This document shows positions 45,791-57,360 of a stretch of DNA of 64,000 bases, one piece after another. Position 1 is the first letter of the stretch. The number at the start of each line of letters is the position of its first letter. The translations under genes were made by a program, and so were the position numbers. The stretch is from Owenia fusiformis (taxonomy: Eukaryota; Annelida; Polychaeta; Sabellida; Oweniidae): the NCBI GenBank assembly GCA_903813345.2, contig CAIIXF020000003.1, forward strand, positions 33,472,159 to 33,536,158. The letters are read 5' to 3'. The notes beneath the pieces were generated by a model, which searched no databases, was not told the origin of the DNA, and saw nothing but the letters and a program-made list of their open reading frames with translations.

Positions 45791-46426
45791 AATTCCAGAA
45801 GAATAAACCTTAAGGCAGTTCCAATTCCTTATGTTAAGATGCCATGGAAGTTAACAGGAAATGACAAAACAAAAAGTGACAAAACCATGCTGGAGTTTGA
45901 AATTCTTTTTGAACCAAGATAACAGAGTTCTGTTTGGACCGGGAACACAATGGAAATGGTCAGAATGACCCTAAACATGATGAAATAAACTTTTCAGCCC
46001 TCTGAAAATGTGACTGAAAAATAGGTGCTCAGGAAAGGTCAATGAACAGAATCTTTTGATTTTTTCAGAAAATGTGTCCAATATATTGCTCTAAATGATA
46101 CAAACTTTGAAATTTTAAAAAATTGTCGGAAACAATAATATAATGGCTGTAGTAAAAAGGAAAATAGATCGATTTTCAATTCAGTTTAAAAAAAAAAAAT
46201 CTTTTTCTATGAATGACATCAAATTTTTTAAAATTGTATGTATGTACTCTAAACTTTGTGCCAAACTGAGATGTAGACCATGTATACTGTATGATGAATT
46301 ATATGTAACTGAAAATAACAAATAAGGAAGCAATTCAATTTTCTAAACACGAGGAATAACCTTAATTTTGCATCATGGGGAACTACCTTAGAACGTCATA
46401 ATTGCCTTTGCATTTTTATTTTCCAG
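45791..46426 (+). other. Right end of the GT92 intron, non-coding
   Basis: No recognised repeat or exon. It ends in the acceptor TTTTTATTTTCCAG (AG at 46425-46426). Confidence 0.6.
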
Positions 46427-47877
46427 AGTAATAGGTCTACGTAAACTATCGTGGCTCGCAGGCGTAGTCCTCACGTTGATATTATTAGAATTTGTGAACC
46501 TTCACATCAATACAGCAACGGAAAATTGGACCAATGAACTCCCAAGGAACCAAATTTAGTTATTTGGAGGAAGGTGAAGATGACAAAATTAGTATAGAGC
46601 CACTCAAATTCGAAGCCCAGTCTGAAACAAATTACACATTTGATGAAAACTTTGCTGCAAGATGGCCTTCGTCTATTAGTTGGCAGAAAACTAAAGACTC
46701 TATTGAAATGTATATTCTATCTGCGTTTTATGACGATAGGCCATCTTTGGGTTCAAGAACTGCAGCGGTACAAGTGCTGGCACTGTCCGAGCAGCCGTCT
46801 GTCGGAGTTCCCGCCCAAGGAGATATATACTGCCATCTATGGGGCACTTCTCAGAAACCACTTGTCGTAAAAGCCCAGCGTAATTTACTCGGAATTGAGA
46901 GGATGAAGAGATATTTAACATTTCATAATAAAGGTTTCAGATCATATATTTGGAGCTGCAAAATTAAGCGGGATACAAAAATACCGGTGTTTGTTTCTAT
47001 TAGTTACAGGACGAATATAACGACATCTTTTATGCCCGTCCAGATACCGACAAAGCCCAAAGTAAAGCAAGAATTTGCCGTTTGTCAGAGATACTTTGGT
47101 CATGTCGACCCTTACCTTATTATCGAGATGATGGAGTTATATAAAATACTAGGCGTTTCAAAATCTATCATATATATCACAAATTTATCACCTGAGACGT
47201 CCAAGGTTTTGCTGCATTATTCGCAAGAGGGCTTCATGGAGGTCGTCGATTTTCAGACACCGTTTGAAAATTATCCTCGTTTTCCACCAATGCATAAACC
47301 AAACCACATTAGAATTCTTCAGGTCCATTCTTACAATGACTGTATGTATAGGAACATGTATAAATACAAGCATATCATTTTCACAGACCCCGATGAGATC
47401 ATCATACCGATGCAACATGCAACATACTCCGATATGATGAAAGAAATGAAGCTAGATCTTGGCTTTGACGTACCAACGCCATATTTATTCAAAAATGTTT
47501 TTTTCTTTCAACATTTCCCGCAAGAGGAATCTGAGCCTGCTCAAGTGAGGTCATTGCGATTTCAAACTCGCCTGGCGCCGGGAAATCCATTCCCCGCAGT
47601 CATAAAGGTAATCCTCGATCCAATGTCGTGTCTTGGCTTACACATACACCGATGTTGGGTACATACGCGTTTAGCCAAGCACAACTCGATCGTCAAACCA
47701 AGTGTCGCATTAAGTTTCCATTATAGAAAGTGTCACTTTGAATTAGAAGAACAGGGAAAGTGCGAACAATTCCTCAATGAAACTATAAGGGAAACAGCGA
47801 TGGTCAGCTTCAAAGAGAAACTGTTACCAGCCATGCAACAACAGGTGGACGCTTTGGGATTGGCCCCAATTGGTTGA
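46427..47877 (+). CDS. GT92 (DUF23) glycosyltransferase, exon 2, with a frame break
   Basis: The exon starts after TTTTCCAG. In the frame joined to exon 1 it codes a signal anchor (LSWLAGVVLTLILLEFV) and stops at 46557-46559. The catalytic domain is in the next frame, open from before ATG 46534 to TGA 47875-47877 (447 residues). Numbered from that ATG: FAVCQRYFGHVDPYLIIEMM (181 on), GVSKSIIYI, then YKHIIFTDPDEIIIP with D285-P-D287-E as the metal-binding DxD-type motif, then the Cys/His-rich end (MSCLGLHIHRCWVH, KCHFE). This is the GT92 pattern seen in C. elegans GALT-1, a Golgi beta-1,4-galactosyltransferase of N-glycan core fucose; the acceptor here is unknown. The break lies at 46534-46559: a recent mutation, a sequencing error, or use of the internal ATG to make an anchorless protein. 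Confidence 0.85.
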
Positions 47878-48608
47878 GGGACGGATTTTAATATGGCCTA
47901 TATACTAGTACTATAGAACATGTGGAATTGGTATATGATGTTGATCGTTTTTCAATACCAACCAAGTGTACATATATTGTCAAAAATTAGAACATTAAAG
48001 AACAGAACAGAAAAAATATTTTATAATATAACAATTTTAATGCCTGAAACATGTGTTGATTGTTCAGTGGGTAACAGATCAGAGGCCTCATTATCAGTTA
48101 GTCGCAGAATCGCATGCGTAACGCTACGCAACGCAGCGCAACACCACGCAACGCAGCGCATATATTTCCCAAAAATTATATTATCACTATGACTCAACGT
48201 AGTTCTGACGCAAGATAATAGATTTTCAGAACGCAAGTGAACAAAAACTTGCGATATGTCGCAAATCAAAACGCAAACATAGTGCAACTTTAGCACCCCA
48301 GTCACATTTGTCGTACGGAGGCCGTGCGTCGACCGCAGATCAATTAAATCAGTGAATTTCTGCGGCGAGCGTAGAAAAACTACGCCCGCCTTGTGGTCTC
48401 CGTACGGCGTATCCAGTTTTTTACAGGCCGCAGGGTAGCCGTAGAAATTATAACTCGGAGTTATAATATTTGTTCATTTCTGCGGTCACCGTAGAAATCA
48501 ACAGGCCGTTAAACCGCAGAAAGGTCCAACGGTGGCCGCACATCGGGTTTTGCCCTTGACTTTCAGTTTTCGGTCATAATACGTATGATATTTGATGTAA
48601 GGTAACTG
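47878..48608. other. 3' flank of GT92 gene, with short CG-rich repeats
   Basis: The 3' UTR probably ends within the first few hundred bases (ATTAAA at 47993). At 48105-48165 the words acgcaacgcagcgca repeat. At 48360-48540 there are several ctgcgg...cgtagaaa units related to 56955-57010. No gene seen. Confidence 0.45.
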
Positions 48609-49930
48609 AACCCTCAGCAACTTATATTTCACTTGCACTTTTTATTCGATACTATTGTGAGGTTTCTGGTCCTGTTTCTACAAAATCAAGGAATTGGTAA
48701 CGTGCTCTATGGTTAGGACCAAAAGCCCTGAATTTGTCACTTACCGTCTTGCTCTCATTTAATAGGCTCTATGAAAGGGGTGAAGACTCACTGTGTGATT
48801 AATTGTGGACAAATGACAACTGTGAACAAATGTGATTTCACAATTGTGGGCAAGGTGTTATTGTACAATTGTGGACAAATGACAACTGTGGACAAATATG
48901 ATTTCGCAATTGTGGACAAAGTGTAATTGTACAATTGTGGACAAATGACAACTGTGGACAGATGTGATTTCGCAATTGTGGACAAAGTGTAATTGTACAA
49001 TTGTGGACAAATGACAACTGTGGACAAATATGATTTCGCAATTGTGGACAAAGTGTAATTGCACAATTGTGGACAAATGACAACTGTGGACAGATGTGAT
49101 TTCACAATTGTGGACAAAGTGTAATTGTACAATTGTGGACAAATGACAACTGTGGACAAATATGATTTCGCAATTGTGGACAAAGTGTAATTGCACAATT
49201 GTGGACAAATGACAACTGTGGACAAATGTGATTTCGCAATTGTGGACAAAGTGTAATTGCACAATTGTGGACAAATGACAACTGTGGACAAATATGATTT
49301 CGCAATTGTGGACAAAGTGTAATTGCACAATTGTGGACAAATGACAACTGTGGACAGATGTGATTTCACAATTGTGGGCAAAGTGTAATTGTACAATTGT
49401 GGACAAATGACAGCTGTGGACAAATATGATTTCACAATTGTGTGGACAAAGTGTAATTGCACAATTGTGGACAAATGTGATTTCACAATTGTGGGCAAGG
49501 TGTAATTGTACAATTGTGAACAAATGACAGCTGTGGACAAATATGATTTCACAATTGTGTGGACAAAGTGTAATTGTACAATTGTTGACAAACAGGGAAA
49601 AAATATGTCTTGAGTTATATTAGGCCAGCATGGGGATATAAAATTGAGTAAAAGATCCAAGTTCAAGCTTAAGAAAAATTTGGACAGCACTTTCCCTAGT
49701 ATGAGTGTTATTCAGATTGGGGAGGGGAAAATATTCTAAGTCCAAACTTAAGAAAAAGGATGTGTCCGGGAATATGCCCTTTTGGTCCCTCAATCAAATG
49801 TATGTGAAATATGTTTTTTATTATTGTCCTAGTTATATTTGATAAGTATATTTACTTTTTCACGTGTTTTGATGCATAATTAACCCCCTGCTGAGAGTCA
49901 GAATAAGTATCTTAACAACAACAAAAAATT
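48609..49930. repeat. Tandem duplication, copy 1, with 66 bp minisatellite
   Basis: Starts aaccctcagcaacttatatt. After ~195 bp of unique sequence comes an array of a 66 bp unit (tgtggacaaatgacaactg plus gcaattgtggacaaagtgta). Then ~320 bp of unique tail end in taacaacaacaaaaaatt. It is 264 bp (exactly four units) longer than copy 2. The minus-strand ORFs across the array follow from 66 being divisible by three and are not taken as a gene. Confidence 0.92.
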
Positions 49931-49931
49931 T

Positions 49932-50989
49932 AACCCTCAGCAACTTATATTTCACTTGCACTTTTTATTCGATACTATTGTGAGGTTTCTGGTCCTGTTT
50001 CTACAAAATCAAGGAATTGGTAACGTGCTCTATGGTTAGGACCAAAAGCCCTGAATTTGTCACTTACCGTCTTGCTCTCATTTAATAGGCTCTATGAAAG
50101 GGGTGAAGACTCACTGTGTGATTAATTGTGGACAAATGACAACTGTGGACAAATATGATTTCGCAATTGTGGACAAAGTGTAATTGTACAATTGTGGACA
50201 AATGACAACTGTGGACAAATATGATTTCGCAATTGTGGACAAAGTGTAATTGCACAATTGTGGACAAATGACAACTGTGGACAAATGTGATTTCGCAATT
50301 GTGGACAAAGTGTAATTGCACAATTGTGGACAAATGACAACTGTGGACAAATATGATTTCGCAATTGTGGACAAAGTGTAATTGCACAATTGTGGACAAA
50401 TGACAACTGTGGACAGATGTGATTTCACAATTGTGGGCAAAGTGTAATTGTACAATTGTGGACAAATGACAGCTGTGGACAAATATGATTTCACAATTGT
50501 GTGGACAAAGTGTAATTGCACAATTGTGGACAAATGTGATTTCACAATTGTGGGCAAGGTGTAATTGTACAATTGTGAACAAATGACAACTGTGGACAAA
50601 TATGATTTCACAATTGTGTGGACAAAGTGTAATTGTACAATTGTTGACAAACAGGGAAAAAATATGTCTTGAGTTATATTAGGCCAGCATGGGGATATAA
50701 AATTGAGTAAATGATCCAAGTTCAAGCTTAAGAAAAATTTGGACAGCACTATCCCTGGTATTAGTGTTATTCAGATTGGGGAGGGGAAAATATTCTAAGT
50801 CCAAACTTAAGAAAAAGGATGTGTCCGGGAATATGCCCTTTTGGTCCCTCAATCAAATGTATGTGAAATATGTTTTTTATTATTGTCCTAGTTATATTTG
50901 ATAAGTATATTTACTTTTTCACGTGTTTTGATGCATAATTAACCCCCTGCTGAGAGTCAGAATAAGTATCTTAACAACAACAAAAAATT
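49932..50989. repeat. Tandem duplication, copy 2, with 66 bp minisatellite
   Basis: 1058 bp direct repeat of 48609-49930, nearly identical in head and tail but with four fewer 66 bp units. The two copies touch with one base between them. Confidence 0.92.
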
Positions 50990-52661
50990 GGTCATTATCA
51001 TAGAAAAAACAACAATGGCAACATGTATGACTTACAAAGAAGAAATAACTTAAGACCCATGAAGAATTAAAAAGAAAATCATATTTTCGAAATATGTACA
51101 AGAATTAAAATTGTTTTCTAATTTTTGAATTTCCCGCCAGTTTAATTTGAAGGGTGAAAAACAAGATGGCTGCCATTTGATGTAAGAAATATCAGAAAAA
51201 AGTTGATTCACTTTTATTTTTCACAATGAGCACAGTTTTAGGTTTTTTGACTGATTCTGACTCTTCATCACCAGGCTCATGTATAGAGATTATAAAATTG
51301 AAACCAAAATGTTGTGCTCAGCATGAATTTGACTGAAATATGTGTAACTTCACCAACACAATTGAAGTCTCAAAACTGGATGATCAGGTAACTTTGAGTG
51401 ACTATAATCCCTTGATTACCCAGATAAACACCAATTCACTTATCCAGACCATTCAATGTCTCGACAAAGAAAGTAAGCAATGTTTTGGAAAACTTTTTGT
51501 ATAAATAGTTCATTTAATATTTGCCATTGATTTTTTTTTCAATTCTGACAAAGTGATATGCACGGTCTTTGATGCCAATATTCTTCATTAATTGTGATAC
51601 AAATTAATATTTTTGTACTCTCAGAAGAAGGGTAAGATATTGAGGTTTAATAATATGTGTGATAGAGTTGGTTTTTCAGACATTACAGTTTTCAATATTT
51701 TCTAAGTCTGTAACACTGTGTGTAAGTAGATACCAAGACTCATTCCCAGACTCATCCTGTGGACAGCACTTCCCCTTGTATTAGTGAAAATCAGATTGGG
51801 GAGGGGAAAATATTATAATTGCTATATCAGGTCATATATCACTGGTTATTTAGGAGCTGTGTCTTCAAGGTAAGGCTGTATCTTCCATTCAAGGCATTAG
51901 GAATTGTAAACTGGACAAATTACAACTGTGCACAAACCCAAATGTGGACAGAATCAATTGTGAACAAAGTAGACTAGATCAGATTTTGCTTCAAATGTAT
52001 AAGGCTCTTGTAAATTATGTAACAATCTGATCACCAATAATTCAACAGAAATAATATAAGATTCTTCTGGAATAACTTTAATGTATTATCTTTAATTTTA
52101 ACTTAAGTAAAATCAATATAAGAATCAAATCAGCTCAAATAATCACTCAATTTTGTTAACACTGCAAACAGTCAGTAAATCACCAAAGATACCTATAAAA
52201 AATGCTCACCCAATTCTCACACCTTCGTTGCCATCCCGGTGTAAAAGGGTAGGAGGTCCTATCAAATTATGGTCCTACTTTCCATTGATTTATATGGTGA
52301 CCTAAATACAACTCTTTCCCTTATTATCTTATACACAATCAGGGCCAGTAAGGGCCGATTATAAAGGGGACCATAATCCCCAGGGGACCATAATTTCTTT
52401 CACACCTGGCATACTGGCTGTCTTGCTATGCACACTTTGTCTTCAAATCAGTTATCTGTGGGCTTCAAACGGTTCTTTTTGGGCTGACTGATCTGATCCC
52501 TCCATTAATTTCACTGACCGTCCTGACTGTGTACAATGTTAATCTCAAAACTCTGTCCAAAATGTTTTTGTAAACCAAAGTCTAAATATGACAGAGTAAG
52601 TTTATAAAATGAAAACACATGATCAATAATATTCTAAGAACATGTTATGTTAAATCTAAGG
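50990..52661. other. Non-coding, with a decayed third copy of the duplicated unit
   Basis: At 51757-51815 the tail piece recurs (gacagcacttccc, cagattggggaggggaaaat). At 51912-51980 diverged minisatellite words follow (ggacaaattacaactgtg, attgtgaacaaag). So the family existed here before the duplication. No gene seen. Confidence 0.6.
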
Positions 52662-53075
52662 TTTAAGGACAGGGTGCATGTTGGGAAATTTTCTGCATTC
52701 CTCAATTGAGTCACATGTTATTTTTCAAACATGAATAACTCCTTCCCCACATTGTCTACATCTTCCAAGTTTGCACAAAGAGTGCACCTTTGTGCCTAGA
52801 AAAGCCTTGTGAGAAGGTTTGTTTTGTAAAATGTATAAAAAATGAGAAAATTCAGTGAAAAAAAATTCTGAAAATTTTCTGATTTTTTTCACTGAATTTT
52901 CTTGTTTTTTATACACTTTATCAAAACATTCTTCTCACAAGTCTTTTCAGTGCACTCTTTGTGCAAAACTGGAAGATAAAGACAATGAAGAGAAGGAGTG
53001 ATTCTTGTTTGAAAAATAACATGTGACTCAATTGAGGAATGCAGAAAATTTCCCATCATGCACCCTGACCTTAAA
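52662..53075. mobile_element. 414 bp foldback element
   Basis: Almost complete inverted repeat: tttaaggacagggtgcatg at the left, its inverse at the right; arms ~52662-52862 and ~52885-53075. Inside are gagtcacatgttattttt and gtttgcacaaagagtgca. The same family is seen at 33590-33900 and 45540-45790. Confidence 0.85.
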
Positions 53076-53266
53076 AATGCTCTTTACAAGAGAGAAAATC
53101 AGACATATATATGAGACTAATTCTGGTCACATGACCTTCAAAATGGCGACCTCCACCAGGTAAAAGTAAACAAATTAGAAATGAAAACAGTTAAGTGAAT
53201 TTGAAACTAGTACAAAGTTGTTATACCTGATTTCCCCAATCACAAGCAAGATCAAGGTAAGGACTA

Positions 53267-53320
53267 ATTTGAATAGAATATAATTTAATGTTAAGGTTTT
53301 AAATTATATTCTATTCAAAT
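53267..53320. repeat. Small perfect hairpin
   Basis: Arms of 21 bp (atttgaatagaatataattt plus a, and its inverse) around a 12 base loop. AT-rich; could be a cruciform or a MITE core. No terminator role is implied. Confidence 0.8.
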
Positions 53321-53994
53321 TCTATCACTGTTAAATTATATATCTGCTTTATATGGGCTTATTAGCCTTTTGCAGATTATTGACATAGACATAGACATAG
53401 ACTAATTATATGCAACACTGCACACAGAATTTATGAATTGTACTGATGTATAGAGTCCATTTCACTGTCTTATTGCGTCAGTAAAACCTAAAACCTGTGA
53501 GACGAAGTGACTCCCGGAGGTGAGGTTACACTACCGGAACCACAATACTCCCGAAGCTCTAGCGTATTCGACATTAGAAGAGTTTGAGAGGAATTTAAGT
53601 GGGAACTTCTTGGAGAGGTCGAAGAGCAGGTCTAATCTCATTTCTTGATCGATATTCCTGAACTAGCACTTCTCCATAGAGGTACTCCAAAGAAACACAG
53701 TTTGCGAGATTTCTCTTGACGATACTCCGAGTGTGTGGATCTCATTGAAGAGCAGAGGTTTCTCTCAAGAAGTGGCGACTCAAGAGCAGAGGTTGCTGCG
53801 AAATTGACAAGTGTATATTTAAGAAAAGGGGGTCATATCAAACATTGACTAGTTCAATGCATTAACTTTGTGGTTTGCACCTATAAACTTTACATCAGAG
53901 AGATAAGTGACTGAACTATGCTCAGTGAAATTTTGGTGCATCTTAGAGGAAAAATAAAGGTTTTGTGTTCAATTAACTAATGTTCCAATTTTTT
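53321..53994. other. Non-coding, repeat flank and a lone mariner-type end
   Basis: The part from 53507 (gagacgaagtgactcccgga) resembles 56483-56512 on the other side of the LINE relic. At 53977-54007 the minus strand reads CAGGGTGGTCCAAAAAAAAT, a mariner-type terminal repeat end; the partner end was not found. Confidence 0.5.
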
Positions 53995-56475
53995 TTGGAC
54001 CACCCTGTATTTGGCAACACATTTCCATACCTTTGCATCATTTCATCAGACAATGAATTTCTGAGAGCCTGATATTCTAAAAAACTTTGGCCATTTCTAT
54101 GAATCTTTTGACACAATTCATCATATGTAGCCAGTTTACTGTTTCTAACAACATCTGTCACATAAATTATACCTTTCTTAATCCAGTTAACAAAAAGGAG
54201 TGGTTCTCTAAATCTAGTTATGTACTGGTTGTTCCATATAATAGATGAATCACAAGAATTGCTGTATTTCAGCCAATATTCTAAAACATTCTTATAAAAT
54301 TCATTACAGTTATTGATTCCTTTGATTTTATCATAAGGTACATTACTATTAAAACACTAAAATCTCTTCCTAGTATGTTGTACATGTAACATGGTATAAT
54401 TCGCCAATGACCTACTCCACCTTCTACTAACTTTGAAACCCATCTTAAAGCAAAAGCTACTTGCATATCCTTAACATTGATCATCTTTAACCCACCGTTA
54501 TTATAATTTTGAACTAAGATGTCCCGTTTTACTCTATCAGGAATCTTTTTTAGATCTTCCTCTTTGAATCTGCCCTTTGCCCAAATAAATTTAAAAAGCA
54601 ATGTATTAATTCTGTTGAGTAGATTTTCAGGAAGTATAAATGCTTGTAAAAGATAAGAAAATTGGGATAACAATAAAGATTTTGCCAGTACAATCTTCCC
54701 AATTATGGTTAAATTCCTTGATACCCATGACTTCATAATATTTTCACATTTCGAAAATTTTGGCTCAAAATTTACTGGATTGTTAACCACCTTTATATTT
54801 GTGCTAAAAGTAATTCCAAGTATTTTAATATTATTATCAGGCTTTAATTTCCATTTTACATGACCCAATCCATCTAGTCTATTTTTGAATCTCCCAAGCC
54901 ACATTGCCTCAGTTTTCTATGGATTTACCTTAAGACTACTAATACTGTAAAATTCATTAAACACCTTCAGGGTATGATTAAATGATACATCATCATTTAT
55001 AAACATTGATGTGTCATCTGCAAATTGAAAAAGCTTAAATTCCTTATCCTGGCCAGGTGTTTTTATACCTTTGATTTTTTCTGACTGTCTAATTTTACAT
55101 GAAAGAAGCTCAGTGGCTAAAATAAATAGTAAAGGTGATAAAGGACAACCTTGTCTAATCCCCCGATCTAGTTTTACATTACCTAATATCCAACCATTGT
55201 TTAAAATATGATTAGTGCCATTGGTATTTAAAATATTCACCCATTTTGTAAATGAAGGACCAAAATCCGAAGTTTTTTAAGGATTCTAACATAAATTCTT
55301 TAGAAATAGAATCATAGGCTTTCTCATAATCTATTGCTAACATAATACCTTGTAAATTATTTGTGTCAATATAACAAATTATATCATCTATCGCCCTTAA
55401 AATAGTAGCTGCACTTCTTTTCTTAATGTAACCACTTTGATTTTCATGTACAATTTTTGATATGACTTTTTTCAATCTATTTGCCAAAACCTTAGCCAAA
55501 ATACGATAATCAACATTTGTAAGGGTTAAGGGTCTCCAATGTTTTAAATAAGACCGTGCCAATCCCTTTTTAGGTAATAAAACCATAACACCTTTCTTTT
55601 GAGAATTTGATAATTCACCAGATATAAATGATGCATTAAAAGACTCTAGAAATAATGTACTAATTCTTGTGAAAAATACTTTATAGAAACCTACTGATAG
55701 TCCATCTAGCCCTGGACTAGAGTTATTTTTCATATATTTTAATGCATGTTTACATTGATCTACAGTAATTAGACCTTCACAAGATTCTCTATCCGTTTGG
55801 CTCTATTTTGGTACATGTACATCTACATTATTCAAAAAATCATCCAAACTTGCCTTTCTGAATACAATTTTCTTTGAGTACAAATTCGTATAAAATGACA
55901 ATGTTTCATCAGCTATTCGCTCTTGATTTGTAATAGTTGTATTGTCAGCCAAATTTAGTGAAGTAATACATTTATTAGTGGCCCTTGCTTTTTCTAGCTG
56001 AAGAAAATATTTTGTGCTCTTTTCACCTTGTTCATGCCATTTGACTTTTGACCGAACAAGAGCACCTTTTGATTCACCTGCACATACATTTCATACTGTA
56101 ATTTGAATTTATTTACCAACTGGTTTATATCTTTATTACCAGGATTTAGTATCAACTCGCTAGATGCTTTTCCTTATTATTTTCATATCTTTAATTTGGT
56201 ATCTTTTACTTTTGGCCAGTTGTTTACTAAAAATGCATGATATATCCTTAATCTTTCCTTTACAGTAATCCCAAAGGATTTGTTTATCCAATTTGTCTTC
56301 ATTTTTTGACAAATTTTCAATAGTATCGTTAATAATCTTAACATACTCATGGTTTTCTAAAAGGCTATTATTAAACTTCCAGTATCCTGGACCTTTTTCA
56401 AAATTATTTATTTTCACATTAATGATGGTTCCTCTGTGGTCAGAGGTAGGAAAATTTTCTATTCCAGTACATACT
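53995..56475 (-). mobile_element. Broken second L1-like non-LTR retrotransposon
   Basis: 5' truncated within the endonuclease: the first recognisable codons are TSDHRG (SDH motif) at ~56445. Reading on the minus strand: 56417-56160 (linker), 55830-55212 (SPGLDGLSVGFYKVFF, HWRPLTLTNVDYRILAKVLA, AIDYEKAYDSI), 55240-54917 (RQGCPLSPLLFI, FADDTS active site), 54904-54281 (thumb and beyond) and 54161-53995. At least three frameshifts and internal stops separate these pieces, so it is inactive. It is related to, but clearly diverged from, the element at 39360. No poly(A) tail is visible at its 3' end, which abuts the mariner-type end. Confidence 0.88.
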
Positions 56476-57360
56476 ATACCCAGAGACGAAGTGACTCCTG
56501 GAGCTGAGGTCGCTCCTAGAGCTGAACAAATTACAGGCAGAGAAGATAAAGAGACAATTGACTCTTAGAGCTAAACAAGCTCCAGAGCAGAGTCTACTCT
56601 TGAAGAGATATCTTTATATTTTATGGACATTTTGTAATTTTATTGTAAAAACTTATGTTAGAATAGATTATAAAAACCCTGTACATAATTGTTTGTAGAG
56701 CCATCTTCTATTGGTAACTGTCGTACCACCAAACCAGGTCGACACCCTTATAACACCTCCAAAGATCCCCTTTCGTTCGTCCCTGGCCTTTCACCAGCGA
56801 GTGTACAGGGTGCTCGGCGAAACGGCCCAGGTGCGACAATATAAATGTTTCTATTTTTACATAAACTGTTTCAATATGGTCATTTGATTGCTTATTTTTT
56901 AAATTCAAAGTACTTACAAACATTTCTGTTTTGACTATAGATAAAATAAAAAGAAGAGCGTAGAAATGTTACTGCCCGCAGAAATGACAGACCGCACGGT
57001 CGCCGTAGGAAATGTAACTGGGGTGTAAGCGCCAAATTTTAGTGTCATGGTCCAGTGATTTTTGCCAATCGAACACTGAAATCAGTACAAAGAGGCTTCC
57101 TCGGCCTGAAATCGCGTTCGATTTCACCAACGTTACGACGTTATATCAACCGGAAATAAAATAATTCAACTCTAATTTCAAACGTGTAGAATGCAGTAAC
57201 GTCAAATAGCGTGTTCTGATTGGCTGGAATTGGACATCCTTGCCTAGCTATGTGAAGTATGTGTGAATTGGCCAAATAACGGTATCCTATAATCCCAAAA
57301 GGCGCGCTATAATACTAAATACAACACCCACGCCTTTTTACCCAAACCATTTTTGAGCAC
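56476..57360. other. Non-coding mosaic
   Basis: The stretch 56483-56590 is rich in gagctgaagg/agagcagag words shared with 53507-53800. The segment 56868-56940 is a copy of 35988-36060. The segment 56955-57030 (gcgtagaaatg, accgcacggtcgccgta) is an inverse relative of 48290-48330. A minus-strand open stretch at 56850-56708 (RTKGDLWRCYKGVDLVWWYD) has no recognised relative. Confidence 0.45.

Noticed and set aside
48788-50749. Long minus-strand ORFs (up to 300 codons) with a 22-residue repeat
   Set aside because: They cross the 66 bp minisatellite. Because 66 is a multiple of three and the unit lacks stops, several frames stay open at once. No codon bias, start context or known domain supports a protein.
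53507-56512. gagacgaagtgactcc at both sides of the second LINE as a target duplication
   Set aside because: The shared stretch is longer and diverged, and does not sit at the LINE boundaries, so it is probably a dispersed repeat.
56708-56923. 71-codon minus-strand ORF ending WRCYKGVDLVWWYDSYQ as a gene
   Set aside because: No ATG in good context, no relative recognised, and its upstream half lies in a segment repeated at 35988-36060.
48290-57030. A giant 8.7 kb transposon bounded by accccagt...cgtacgg inverse repeats
   Set aside because: The two ends match only over ~40 bp with differences, the left side carries further units not present on the right, and everything between is explained by other elements. 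Two fragments of one repeat family are simpler.
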